This document shows, in pieces, positions 17,768 through 26,539 of a stretch of 43,343 nt of DNA. The DNA lies in assembly GCA_050299555.1 (NCBI GenBank), contig JBNKWA010000085.1:1-43343 (forward strand), written 5' to 3'. This DNA is from JBNKWA01 sp050299555. Its GTDB lineage: Bacteria > Pseudomonadota > Alphaproteobacteria > Rhodobacterales > Rhodobacteraceae. Below the pieces are notes generated by a model. That model searched no databases and was not told the DNA's origin. It worked only from the letters and a program-made list of their open reading frames with translations. Each line of letters opens with the position of its first letter. Positions within the stretch are counted from its first letter, which is position 1. A program made the translations under genes and the position numbers.

Positions 17768-19790
17768 ACGGGTTGGCTGGAGCCGGCTGAGCGAGTGCCG
17801 GCAGGACGATCTCGAACACCGTTCCCCTGCCGGCCTCGGTCCTGGCGGCGATGTTGCCGCCGGCCCGCTCGATCAACTTGCGGCTGATCGACAGGCCAAG
17901 GCCGGTGCCGGCGCCGCGCTTGGTGGTGAAGAAGGGGTCGAAGATCCGGTCGATCACCGTGTCAGGAATGCCCGCACCGGTGTCGCGGACGATGATCTGG
18001 ACCGCAGGCCGCAGGTCGCGCTCGATGTCGGCCGTGGTAATGGTCAGCCGGCCGCCATCAGGCATCGCCTGGATGCCATTGGTGAGAATGTTGATCAGGA
18101 CTTGCTGCAGCTCGGTGGGATTGATGCCGACAAGCCGCGTGGCGGCCAGGTCGAGCCGCAGGTCCAGCCCTGACTCGGGCAGCATGTGGTGCACCAGGGG
18201 CAGCGTGTCGTTGATGGCCTGGTTGGGTGAGTGACCGGAGCTTTCGGCAAACTCCTCGGGTCGGGCAAATTGCAGAAGCTTGCTGATCAGGATGTGTATG
18301 GTCTGGATCTGCTCCTGAATAAGCCGGAACTCGGTTCCGAGCGGTTCGACCGCGGATCCGAGGTCGGACAGGATCACGTCCAGATTGCCCTGGATCACCG
18401 CGAGCGGGTTGTTGATCTCGTGGGCGACGCCGGCGGTGATCTCGCCGATCGAGGCCAGCTTTTCCGAAACGATCAGTTGGGCCGTGGTCGCCTTGAGCTG
18501 GCGGTTTGCCTCTTCGAGGTCTGCGGTCCGCGCCGCCACACGCGCCTCCAGTTCCTCGTTCATCTCCCTCAAGCGCCGGTCCCGTTCCTGCAATCGGTCA
18601 AGCAGGGTATCGAGATGGGCCGAGACCCGGCCGATCTCGTCAGCCCGCGCCACCGGGCCGGTGCGGGCGCCCAGGTCACCCGATTCCACCAGGCCGAGGG
18701 TGGTGCTCATCCGCTCCAGCGGCGCGAAGATGCCATGTGCCCAGCGCAGCAGTACCGGCACCGAAAGGGCAAGAATGACCAGGAACCACAAGGCGACCTG
18801 CCGCACCGTTCGCCAGCGCGCCTCGGAATAGGGTGCTTCGAGGAAGCCGACATAAAGCATGCCGACGCGGTTGCCGAAGCTGTCGACGATGGGCTCGTAG
18901 GCAGAGACGTACCAGGCGTTGACCACAAACGCCCGGTCCAGCCACACATGCCCCTCGCCCAGGACCCGCTGCCAGACGGCGGCCGAAACCCGGGTGCCGA
19001 GCGCCCGCACCCCGTCGAACATGCGCACGTTCGTGGAGATCCGCACATCGTCGAGGAACAGCGTGGCGGTGCCCTGGCTGCCCTCGGTTAGGCTGGCGGC
19101 GGGGTAGACCAACTCGTTGATCTCGTCGATGAAATCGAGGTTGCGATTCAGGAGCAGGCCACCCACCAGCGCCCCCCCAATCGCCGGCGCGGCGGCGTGC
19201 ACCAACATCCCGCGCCCTTCGTTCTCGCGGTCGTCCAGTACGGCCGCCGGCGTGGGCAGCAACTGGAAACGGGCGCGCTCGACCAGATCCTGGCTGTACC
19301 GGGCCAGTTCCTCGGGCGCGAAGATGTCGATGGCAACGCGCGGGGTGCCGGCCAGTGCCGCCGCCGCCACCGGCCAGTCGGCCAGCCCGACGTTGGAGGC
19401 CAGCGGCGTGGATGAGATCACCTGCCCACCGGGATCGATCAGGTAAAGGAAGTCCAGGCCCAGCCGCTGCCGCTCTCGCTGCAAAAGCGACCGCACCGCT
19501 TGGTCGTCGCCGGTTTCGGATACCCGCAGCATCGCCGCCGACTGGCCGAGTGCGGCGATGGCCGACAGCCTGCCTTCCATCACCTGCTCCAGATGCTGAT
19601 GCGCGATGGTCAGTTCGCCATTGACCTTCGCCACCAGCGTCTCGTCGAAACGACGCGACCAGTTGGCGACCGTCAGCCCCAGAAGCACGGGCAGGATCAG
19701 CAGCATCGGCAGAAGGGCGATGAGGAGCAGCCTGAACCGGACTGTCTGTACGAAGGACAGGCGTTGCGGCGCCCTTCGGAGGTCAGCCAT
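17757..19790 (-). CDS. Sensor histidine kinase with double-Cache-like periplasmic domain
   Basis: A 677-aa kinase. One membrane helix (about 15-38) precedes a roughly 300-residue periplasmic region of Cache type, with FLYLIDPGGQVISSTPLA and a later SAYEPIVDSFGNRVGMLYVGF. A second helix (about 345-370) and a HAMP domain follow. A coiled coil leads to the HisKA box (GEITAGVAHEINNPLAVIQGN, with the phosphorylated His) and an ATPase domain with DTGAGIP and TGLGLSISRK. The layout is like DctB-type kinases that sense small organic acids outside the membrane. The ATG at 19790 overlaps the end of the regulator gene by eight bases. It sits last in the formate dehydrogenase operon, so formate or a related C1 acid is a sensible guess for its signal. 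Confidence 0.88.
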   Translation of the reverse strand: MADLRRAPQRLSFVQTVRFRLLLIALLPMLLILPVLLGLTVANWSRRFDETLVAKVNGELTIAHQHLEQVMEGRLSAIAALGQSAAMLRVSETGDDQAVRSLLQRERQRLGLDFLYLIDPGGQVISSTPLASNVGLADWPVAAAALAGTPRVAIDIFAPEELARYSQDLVERARFQLLPTPAAVLDDRENEGRGMLVHAAAPAIGGALVGGLLLNRNLDFIDEINELVYPAASLTEGSQGTATLFLDDVRISTNVRMFDGVRALGTRVSAAVWQRVLGEGHVWLDRAFVVNAWYVSAYEPIVDSFGNRVGMLYVGFLEAPYSEARWRTVRQVALWFLVILALSVPVLLRWAHGIFAPLERMSTTLGLVESGDLGARTGPVARADEIGRVSAHLDTLLDRLQERDRRLREMNEELEARVAARTADLEEANRQLKATTAQLIVSEKLASIGEITAGVAHEINNPLAVIQGNLDVILSDLGSAVEPLGTEFRLIQEQIQTIHILISKLLQFARPEEFAESSGHSPNQAINDTLPLVHHMLPESGLDLRLDLAATRLVGINPTELQQVLINILTNGIQAMPDGGRLTITTADIERDLRPAVQIIVRDTGAGIPDTVIDRIFDPFFTTKRGAGTGLGLSISRKLIERAGGNIAARTEAGRGTVFEIVLPALAQPAPANPSGA

Positions 19791-21162
19791 TCCAGGCGGC
19801 GTACTTGCGGTCGACAGTCTTGCGCGAGATCCCCAGGCGCCGCGCCGCCTCGGCGCGGTTGCCGCCGCAGGCCTCGACCACGGTCTCGATGTGCCGCCTC
19901 TCCATGACCGAGAGCGACTCGGCCGGCTCCAGCTCCGGCCCGCCGGCACCGCCGGCAAACTCGGGCGGGAAATCGCCCAGGATCAGCGAGCGCTCGATCA
20001 GGTTTCTCAGTTCGCGCACATTGCCCGGCCAGGGATAGCCGGCGAGCTTGTGGACGACATCCTCGGTCAGCGGCAGGGGCGCGACCGAAAGCTCGCGCGA
20101 GAGCTTGTCCATGAACATCTCGGCCAGATCGGCGATGTCGCCCACCCGCTCGCGCAGGGGCGGCATGTGCACCGTCATGACGTTGATCCGGTGATAGAGG
20201 TCGCGGCGGAACCCGCCGTCGGCGACCGCCGCCTCAAGATCGGAATTGGTGGCGCAGACGAAGCGAAGATTGAGAGGCACTTCGCGATCCGCGCCGACGG
20301 GACGGATGCGGTCATCCTCGATCACCCGCAGCAGCATCGCCTGCACCGGCGGAGGCAGCTCGGCCACCTCGTCGAGGAACAGCGTACCACCGTTCGCCAA
20401 CGCGAACAGGCCGTCGCGCCCCTCGCCGCGCTGGCCGATGGAACCAAAAAGCTCGGCCATCGCCGTATCGGATCGGAGGCTGGCGCAATTGACCGGCACG
20501 AAGGGCTTGTCGAGCCGATCCGAGATGGCGTGGAGCGTCCGCGCCGCGATCTCCTTTCCGGTCCCGCTTTCGCCGGTCAGCAGCACCGGCGTGGGCAGCC
20601 GCGCCAGCCGCTCCAGCGTAACCCGCAGCGCCTCGATCCTGGGGGAGCGCCCCAGGAGCCGGCCACGCGCCGTCGCGCTCCCGACCTTCAGCTCGTACTT
20701 CAAGAGCGAGTTCTCGCGCCGCAGATGGCGCTGGTCGATGGCCCGCCGGACGGCGTTCATGATCTGGTTGGAACGGAACGGCTTGAGCAGAAGGTCGGTG
20801 GCCCCGACCCGCAGCGCGTGGATGGCCGTGTCGAGGTCGGCATAGGCAGTCATCAGGATCGCGTCCGAGAAGAACCCGACCCGCCTCTGCTCTGCCAGCC
20901 AGTCAAGCCCCGAGACGCCGGGCATCACGTTGTCCAGAACCACGATGTCGAAGTGCTGTGCGTCCAGAATGCGCGAGGCGGCCACGGCGTCCTCGGCCTC
21001 CTCGACGCGCTTGCACAGGGGCCCGAGCGTGCGGACCAGGAAGTTCCGCATTCCCGGTTCATCGTCGACGATCAGGATCGAGGCACGGCGCAGGGCCTGA
21101 TCCTGCTCGTGATCCTCGCTCGCGGCAGGTCGGCGGAGATCGCTCGCGCCGGGGGCGTTCAT
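19783..21162 (-). CDS. NtrC-family response regulator lacking the GAFTGA loop
   Basis: A 459-aa regulator with receiver (about 26-145), AAA+ (about 165-395) and Fis-type helix-turn-helix (about 415-459) domains. The receiver is normal: acidic pair D33/D34, Asp77, Thr105 and Lys127. The AAA+ domain keeps Walker A GESGTGKE (197-204) and Walker B GGTLFLDE. Where family members have LFGHEKGAFTGA, this one has LFGSIGQRGEGRDG (238-251), about four residues shorter and without GAFTGA. That loop contacts sigma54, so this protein probably does not activate sigma54 promoters and may act with the main sigma factor, as some NtrC relatives do. AAAGGAGG sits 13-20 bases before the start. It follows the 41-aa membrane protein by 22 bases. 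Confidence 0.88.
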   Translation of the reverse strand: MNAPGASDLRRPAASEDHEQDQALRRASILIVDDEPGMRNFLVRTLGPLCKRVEEAEDAVAASRILDAQHFDIVVLDNVMPGVSGLDWLAEQRRVGFFSDAILMTAYADLDTAIHALRVGATDLLLKPFRSNQIMNAVRRAIDQRHLRRENSLLKYELKVGSATARGRLLGRSPRIEALRVTLERLARLPTPVLLTGESGTGKEIAARTLHAISDRLDKPFVPVNCASLRSDTAMAELFGSIGQRGEGRDGLFALANGGTLFLDEVAELPPPVQAMLLRVIEDDRIRPVGADREVPLNLRFVCATNSDLEAAVADGGFRRDLYHRINVMTVHMPPLRERVGDIADLAEMFMDKLSRELSVAPLPLTEDVVHKLAGYPWPGNVRELRNLIERSLILGDFPPEFAGGAGGPELEPAESLSVMERRHIETVVEACGGNRAEAARRLGISRKTVDRKYAAWNG

Positions 21163-21184
21163 GTGAACCGGACGCCTCCTTTCG

Positions 21185-21310
21185 TCAATCGAGCCGGACG
21201 GAAGGTCCGTGGGTCACATCCCTGGTCGAGAAGCCGGCATGGCTCAACCCGACGCCCGCACCGGCAGCGATCACCGCGATGGCCAGGAAGGCAAGATACA
21301 TCGTCTTCAT
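21185..21310 (-). CDS. 41-aa single-helix membrane protein in the formate dehydrogenase operon
   Basis: The peptide starts MKTMYLAFLAIAVIAAGAGVG and has one membrane helix (about 4-23) followed by a short polar tail ending SVRLD. GGAGG lies just before the ATG. It begins 16 bases after the cytochrome b subunit gene and ends 22 bases before the regulator gene, so it is clearly embedded in the operon. I do not recognise a named family. By position it may be a small structural or assembly subunit of the membrane-bound enzyme, like the small subunits of other respiratory complexes; this is inference. Confidence 0.65.
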   Translation of the reverse strand: MKTMYLAFLAIAVIAAGAGVGLSHAGFSTRDVTHGPSVRLD

Positions 21311-21326
21311 GCCGGCCTCCGCGCCG

Positions 21327-22670
21327 TCACTCGGCCGCATGGGGGCGCTCGGACACCTGGCCGGCCACCTCCTCGTACCACAGGCTATGATGCTCCTTCG
21401 CCCATTCCACATCAACCTCGCCGCGGCCCATGGCGTCAAAGGCGCCTTCCATGCCGATGGTGCCGATGTAGATGTGGGCAAGCACAATGGCGATCATGAC
21501 GAAGCCCACGATCGCGTGCCAAAGCTGCGCCAACTGCATCTCTTCCTGCGGCTGAAGTTGCGTCGGCAGGTCGGGATAACCGAACCACCCGGGGATACCC
21601 ATGGCGTTGATCGCCCCGAACGTCTTGGAAAACAGCGGCAGATCAAACGGGAACAGAAGCGACAGACCCGAGACGGAGATGGAGGCGCCAAGCAGCAGAA
21701 CGGCCCAGAAGATGATCTTCTGCCCGGCGTTGAACTTGCGGGCAGGAGGATGGCTGTGCCTGGTGAAGAGGCCGCCGCCCCTGGCCATCCAGACCAGATC
21801 GGTCCGGTTCGGGATGTTGTGCGCGATCCAGAGGACAGTGACCCAGATCAGCCCCAGAATGAAGGCCCACGCCACGTTGTTGTGCACCCATTTGCCGAGG
21901 ATGGCATAGGTCGAGAACGCCTCCTTGCCGACATAGGGGATCAGTGCGACCCGGCCGAAAAGCTGCAAGAGGCCGGTGATCGCCAGAAGGATGAACGATC
22001 CGGCCAGGAGCCAGTGGCCGAAACGCTCGATCGCGTTGAAGCGGGCCACGGTGCGCCCCGAAGGCGTCCCATCCAGGCGGATGCGCCCCCGAACCAGGTA
22101 GAACACCGCCAGAAGCACCAGCATTCCAGCAAGCAGATACCCGCCGTATTCGCGCAGCGGACCGTCCCGGAAAGCGAGCCAGCGCATGCCGCCGTCCTGC
22201 ACGATCACATCGGCCGCCGGCACCCGGCTGGAGGTCGTGACGTTCGCCTCGCCATAACGCAGCGCCCGCCACAGATCGGGGTCGGAGGCCCCGCCCAGGG
22301 TGCCGAGCTGCGCGTCGCTCGGCGCACCGGTCGCACCGGAGCCGATGTTGCTGCGCCGGACGCTGTCGTCGACCTTCAGTCCTTCCTGCCGCCTGAGGAT
22401 ATCCTCGAGCGTCTGTGCGCCTCCGGTTGCCGCCCGGGGCGCAAAAGCATCGGGGATGGCCGGCGGTACCGCATCCTGCCCCGCCGGGGTCAGCGCCGGG
22501 TCGCCGCCGGGGGGCGCCGCGTCGCCAGGTTCCTCCGGGACGGTGTCGCGCGGCGCAGGAAGCGAGACGTCGCGGCCGGCCGGGGGCAAGGCCGGATCCT
22601 GGGCCCACGCAATCCCGAACGGCGCAGCCATCACGACCGCCAAGAGGAATGCCAGCGGAAGTCGTCTCAT
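21327..22670 (-). CDS. fdhC: Formate dehydrogenase gamma subunit, cytochrome b556 type
   Basis: A 447-aa membrane subunit that passes electrons from the iron-sulfur subunit to quinone. Residues 1-24 are a signal sequence (AFLLAVVMAAPFGIAWAQ). Next comes an extended, Pro- and Ala-rich periplasmic stretch of about 120 residues. A membrane-anchored core of about five helices follows, starting near YGGYLLAGMLVLLAVFYLV and including ARFNAIERFGHWLLAGSFILL, whose His is a likely haem ligand; further His residues lie in KWVHNNVAW, HNIPNR and LWHAIVGFVMIAIVLAHIYIG. The N-terminal extension makes it longer than the short E. coli FdnI. It is encoded 57 bases after fdhB. Confidence 0.88.
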   Translation of the reverse strand: MRRLPLAFLLAVVMAAPFGIAWAQDPALPPAGRDVSLPAPRDTVPEEPGDAAPPGGDPALTPAGQDAVPPAIPDAFAPRAATGGAQTLEDILRRQEGLKVDDSVRRSNIGSGATGAPSDAQLGTLGGASDPDLWRALRYGEANVTTSSRVPAADVIVQDGGMRWLAFRDGPLREYGGYLLAGMLVLLAVFYLVRGRIRLDGTPSGRTVARFNAIERFGHWLLAGSFILLAITGLLQLFGRVALIPYVGKEAFSTYAILGKWVHNNVAWAFILGLIWVTVLWIAHNIPNRTDLVWMARGGGLFTRHSHPPARKFNAGQKIIFWAVLLLGASISVSGLSLLFPFDLPLFSKTFGAINAMGIPGWFGYPDLPTQLQPQEEMQLAQLWHAIVGFVMIAIVLAHIYIGTIGMEGAFDAMGRGEVDVEWAKEHHSLWYEEVAGQVSERPHAAE

Positions 22671-22727
22671 CCTGTCGCCCCACGGGTTCGCTGCCGAGGC
22701 GCCGGACAGGCCCGGCGCCGTCGAAGA

Positions 22728-23321
22728 TCAATTGGTCTTGCGCTCGTAGGCGGTGCCCCAGCCCCAGGCCCCGGAACCGAAGCCGCGGGCAACGACACGC
22801 TCGCGGTAGATCGCCGAGACGACGTCGCCGTCGCCGGCAAGCAGGGCCTTGGTGGCGCACATCTCGGCGCAGAGCGGCAGCTTGCCCTCGGCGATCCGGT
22901 TGCGGCCGTATTTCTGGAACTCCTCGGTCGAGTTGTCGGGCTCCGGCCCGCCGGCACAGAAGGTGCACTTGTCCATCTTGCCGCGCGAGCCGAAATTGCC
23001 CGCCTGCGGGTATTGCGGCGCGCCAAACGGGCAGGCGTAGAAGCAGTAGCCGCAACCGATGCACAGATCCTTTGAGTGCAGCACGATGCCGTCTTCGGTC
23101 TGGTAGAAGCAGTCCACCGGACAGACCGCCATGCAGGGCGCGTCCGAGCAGTGCATGCAGGCCACCGAGATCGAGCGTTCGCCAGGCGTGCCGTCGTTGA
23201 TCGTCACCACCCTGCGGCGGTTGATGCCCCAGGGGATCTCGTGCTCGTTCTTGCATGCGGTAACGCAGGCGTTGCACTCGATGCAGCGCTCGGCGTCGCA
23301 GAGGAACTTGGCTCTTGCCAT
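22728..23321 (-). CDS. fdhB: Formate dehydrogenase beta (iron-sulfur) subunit
   Basis: A 197-aa polyferredoxin carrying four 4Fe-4S clusters. Cysteine groups are CIECNACVTACKNEH (near 13-27), CMHCSDAPCMAVCPVDC, CIGCGYCFYACP, and KCTFC with the later CAEMC. It transfers electrons from the molybdopterin subunit to the cytochrome b subunit. Unlike FdnH of E. coli it has no C-terminal membrane helix: the protein ends at WGTAYERKTN. A GGAG site precedes the ATG. It starts 12 bases after fdhA ends. Confidence 0.93.
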   Translation of the reverse strand: MARAKFLCDAERCIECNACVTACKNEHEIPWGINRRRVVTINDGTPGERSISVACMHCSDAPCMAVCPVDCFYQTEDGIVLHSKDLCIGCGYCFYACPFGAPQYPQAGNFGSRGKMDKCTFCAGGPEPDNSTEEFQKYGRNRIAEGKLPLCAEMCATKALLAGDGDVVSAIYRERVVARGFGSGAWGWGTAYERKTN

Positions 23322-23333
23322 CTCGCTTTCTCC

Positions 23334-26264
23334 TTACGCTGCGGTGATCTTGCAGAGCGTGGCCTTCGTCTCCTGCATCAGGGTGACGGAGTCGTAGCCA
23401 TAGGTCTGCGCGGTGTTGGATGCCTCGCCGAGGACATAGGGGTCCGCCCCTTCGGGGTACTTGTCCCTCAGATCGGCGCCCTCGAAGTGGCCACCGAAAT
23501 GGAACGGCATGAAGGCCACGCCCGGCCCCACCCGCTCGGTCACCATCGCCATGACCTTGACCTTGCCCTGCTCGGGTCCCTCGACCCAGACCTGGGTCCG
23601 GTCGCGAATGCCGAGATTGTTGGCGTCGCGCGGATTGATCTCGACGAACATGTCCTGCTGCAACTCGGCCAGCCACGGGTTGGACCGTGTCTCGTCGCCG
23701 CCGCCCTCGTATTCGACCAGCCGGCCCGAGGTCAGGATGATCGGGTAGTCCTGACTGAAGTCCTTTTCCTGGATCGAGGCGTAGAGCGTCGGCAGCCGGT
23801 AGAGCTTGCGGTCAGAGTAGGTCGGATAGTCGGCCACCAGATCGCGCCGCGAGGTATAGAGCGGCTCGCGGTGCAGCGGCACGGGATCGGGGAAGGTCCA
23901 GACCACGCAGCGCGCCTTGGCATTGCCGTAGGGCGCGCATTCGTGCTGGATCGCCACCCGCTGGATGCCGCCCGACAGGTCGGTCTTCCAGTTCACGCCG
24001 CCGACCTTGTCCGGCGCTCCGGCAACCTTTTCGATCGCGGCGCGCTCGTCGTCGGTCAGATCGCCGTCCCAGCCGAGATCGATCAGCATCTGCATCGTGA
24101 ATTCGGGGTAGCCGTCCTGAAGTTCCGCCCCCACGGTCGAGGTGCCCTCGGCCAGCAGGTTCTCGCCCTCGTACTCGACGCCATAGCGGGCACGGAACGG
24201 CAGGCCGCCCTTCGAGACCGGCATCGACGAGTTGTAGAGCGTCGCCGATCCGGGATGGTTCATCTCCGGCGTCCCCCAGCAGGGCCAGGGCAGGCCGTAG
24301 AAGTCGCCATCGCAGGGGCCGCCATTGGCCCTGAGCGTGGTCTTGTCGAAGGTGTGCTGGTTGGCCATGTGCAGCTTCAGCCGCTCGGGGCTCTGGCCGG
24401 TGTAGCCGACGGTCCACATGCCGCGATTGAACTCGCGGGTGATGTCCTCGACGACCGGCTCTCCGTCCTTCACCTCGATGTTGCGGAAGATGCGGTCGGC
24501 GAAACCGAACTTTTCGGCGAACTTGGCCATGATCGTCTGGTCGGGCAGGCTCTCGAACAGGGGTTCCACCACCCGTTCGCGCCATTGCAGCGACCGGTTC
24601 GAGGCGGTCACCGATCCCGAGGTTTCGAACTGGGTCGAGGCCGGCAGCAGATAGACCCCGTCGGTGCGGTCGTGCATCACCGCCGAAACCGTCGGGTAGG
24701 GGTCGATCACCACCAGCGTGTCGAGCTTCTCCATCGCCGCCTTCATCTCGGTGCCGCGGGTCTGCGAGTTGGGCGCGTGCCCCCACAGGACCATGACCCG
24801 GATATTGTCGTTCTGGTCGATGTTGGCCTTGTCCTCGAGCACACCGTCGATCCACCGCGACACCGGAATGCCGTTGGTGTTCATCAGGCTGATGTCGTTG
24901 CCGTCGCCGTCCTTGACGACGTTGCCGTCGGCATCCTTGAGCATCGCGAACCGGCCCTTGAGCCAGTCCAGATCCTCGCCCCAGACCCGCGACCAGTGCG
25001 CCCAGGCGCCGGCGGACAGACCGTAGTAGCCCGGCAGGTCGTGCGACAGCACGCCGAGATCGGTTGCGCCCTGCACATTGTCGTGGCCGCGGAAGATGTT
25101 GGTACCGCCACCCTCGACGCCCATGTTGCCCAGGGCGAGTTGCAGGACGCAGTAGGCGCGGGTGTTGTTGTTGCCGTTGGTGTGCTGGGTGCCGCCCATG
25201 CACCAGATCACGGTGCCGGGCTTGTTGGTCGCCAGCGTCCGCGCCACCCGTTCCAACTGGCTGCCGGGCACACCGGTGACGCGCTCGGTCTCCTCCGGCG
25301 TCCAGTTCTTCACCTCCTCGCGGACCCGGTCCATGCCCCAGACCCGGGTGCGAATGAATTCCTTGTCTTCCCAGCCATTCTCGAAGATGTGCCACAAAAG
25401 GCCCCAGATCAGCGCCACATCGCTGCCGGGCCGCAGCCGGACGTATTCGTCGGCATGGGCGGCGGTCCGCGTAAAGCGCGGATCGCAGACGATGAGCGGA
25501 GCGTTGTTCTCCTCCTTGGCCTTCAGGATGTGCATCAGCGAGACCGGATGCGCCTCGGCCGGGTTGCCGCCGATGAGGAAGATCGCCCTGGAATTGTGGA
25601 TGTCGTTGTAGGAGTTGGTCATGGCGCCGTAGCCCCATGTGTTCGCGACGCCCGCAACCGTGGTGGAGTGGCAGATCCGGGCCTGGTGATCGACGTTGTT
25701 GGACCCCCAGTAGGCGGCGAACTTGCGGAACAGATAGGCCTGCTCGTTGGAATGCTTGGCCGAGCCGAGCCAGTAGACGCTGTCCGGGCCGCTCTCGTCA
25801 CGGACCTGCAGCATCTTGTCGCCGATCTCGGCGATCGCCTCGTCCCAGCTGATCCGCTTCCAGACCCCGCCTTCCTTCTTCATCGGGTATTTCAGCCGCC
25901 GTTCGCCGTGGGCATGCTCGCGGACCGAGGCGCCCTTGGCGCAATGGGCGCCCAGGTTGAAGGGGCTGTCCCAGCCGGGCTCCTGCCCGATCCAGACGCC
26001 GCCCCTGACCTCGGCGATGACCGTACAGCCGACCGAGCAGTGGGTGCAGACCGACTTGACGATGTTCACATTGGCGTCGATCGCGGTCTGCGCCTCGGCC
26101 CGGGTGACGGTGCCGCCCAGCGCGCCCACCGCGGCCAGTCCGCCGATGGAAAGGCCCGATCCGCGCAGGAACCCGCGGCGGTCGATGTGGTGTTCTCCAG
26201 TCCCGGTCAGGACAGACGGGCGCAGCGCTGTCTGCGAGCCACCATCGGTCTTTTTCCTGAGCAT
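23334..26264 (-). CDS. fdhA: Formate dehydrogenase alpha subunit, molybdopterin enzyme, Tat-exported
   Basis: A 976-aa catalytic subunit oxidising formate to CO2. Residues 28-58 form a Tat signal (DRRGFLRGSGLSIGGLAAVG), so the active site faces the periplasm. One 4Fe-4S cluster is bound by C73, C76, C80 and C108. The molybdenum or tungsten ligand is Cys198 in QARICHS, followed by the catalytic His199; the enzyme is a cysteine rather than a selenocysteine type. GGNPAEAHPVSLMHI and a C-terminal cofactor-binding domain with TSGRLVEYEGGGDETRSNPWL complete the fold. It lies between the small Tat protein FdhX and fdhB. Molybdenum and tungsten forms cannot be told apart from sequence alone. Confidence 0.95.
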   Translation of the reverse strand: MLRKKTDGGSQTALRPSVLTGTGEHHIDRRGFLRGSGLSIGGLAAVGALGGTVTRAEAQTAIDANVNIVKSVCTHCSVGCTVIAEVRGGVWIGQEPGWDSPFNLGAHCAKGASVREHAHGERRLKYPMKKEGGVWKRISWDEAIAEIGDKMLQVRDESGPDSVYWLGSAKHSNEQAYLFRKFAAYWGSNNVDHQARICHSTTVAGVANTWGYGAMTNSYNDIHNSRAIFLIGGNPAEAHPVSLMHILKAKEENNAPLIVCDPRFTRTAAHADEYVRLRPGSDVALIWGLLWHIFENGWEDKEFIRTRVWGMDRVREEVKNWTPEETERVTGVPGSQLERVARTLATNKPGTVIWCMGGTQHTNGNNNTRAYCVLQLALGNMGVEGGGTNIFRGHDNVQGATDLGVLSHDLPGYYGLSAGAWAHWSRVWGEDLDWLKGRFAMLKDADGNVVKDGDGNDISLMNTNGIPVSRWIDGVLEDKANIDQNDNIRVMVLWGHAPNSQTRGTEMKAAMEKLDTLVVIDPYPTVSAVMHDRTDGVYLLPASTQFETSGSVTASNRSLQWRERVVEPLFESLPDQTIMAKFAEKFGFADRIFRNIEVKDGEPVVEDITREFNRGMWTVGYTGQSPERLKLHMANQHTFDKTTLRANGGPCDGDFYGLPWPCWGTPEMNHPGSATLYNSSMPVSKGGLPFRARYGVEYEGENLLAEGTSTVGAELQDGYPEFTMQMLIDLGWDGDLTDDERAAIEKVAGAPDKVGGVNWKTDLSGGIQRVAIQHECAPYGNAKARCVVWTFPDPVPLHREPLYTSRRDLVADYPTYSDRKLYRLPTLYASIQEKDFSQDYPIILTSGRLVEYEGGGDETRSNPWLAELQQDMFVEINPRDANNLGIRDRTQVWVEGPEQGKVKVMAMVTERVGPGVAFMPFHFGGHFEGADLRDKYPEGADPYVLGEASNTAQTYGYDSVTLMQETKATLCKITAA

Positions 26265-26308
26265 GTCCCTACTCCCTTGCTGTTCCGGCCCGCGCCCTCG
26301 TCACCGCC

Positions 26309-26494
26309 TCAGAAACGGGCGGTCTGGTAATAGGTGCGGATGTGGTCGGTATCCTGCAGGCCGGCCTTTTTCGGCGCGGCCTCCTCGGCGGCGGCCTCGG
26401 TACCGCTGGCGGCCGCGCCGGCCACCACCGGCGCCGCTCCGGCGAGTTTCAGAAAGTCCCGACGGCTTGCCGTCTTGTCGCTCTTGCTCTCCAT
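26309..26494 (-). CDS. Small Tat-signal protein of the formate dehydrogenase operon (FdhX type)
   Basis: A 61-aa protein with a twin-arginine signal SRRDFLKLAGAAPVVAGAAA, an Ala/Glu-rich middle and a short conserved end (DHIRTYYQTARF). It matches the family of formate dehydrogenase region Tat-targeted small proteins, which are encoded just upstream of fdhA in many proteobacteria. Its role is not established; it may help in assembly or export of the catalytic subunit. GGAG precedes the ATG by about seven bases. Gaps to its neighbours are 45 and 44 bases. Confidence 0.85.
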   Translation of the reverse strand: MESKSDKTASRRDFLKLAGAAPVVAGAAASGTEAAAEEAAPKKAGLQDTDHIRTYYQTARF

Positions 26495-26539
26495 CCGGCT
26501 TCTCCCTTTTCTTCCGGCCGCCCGGGCAGCCGGCGATCC

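Noticed and set aside
25667..25672. Selenocysteine at the formate dehydrogenase active site
   Set aside because: The reading frame has a Cys codon at residue 198 (QARICHS) and no in-frame TGA, so no SECIS element is needed.
23076..26330. A 1084-codon open frame on the plus strand
   Set aside because: It is antisense to fdhB and fdhA, which have full sets of cofactor motifs; the frame has no recognisable domain and results from high GC at third positions.
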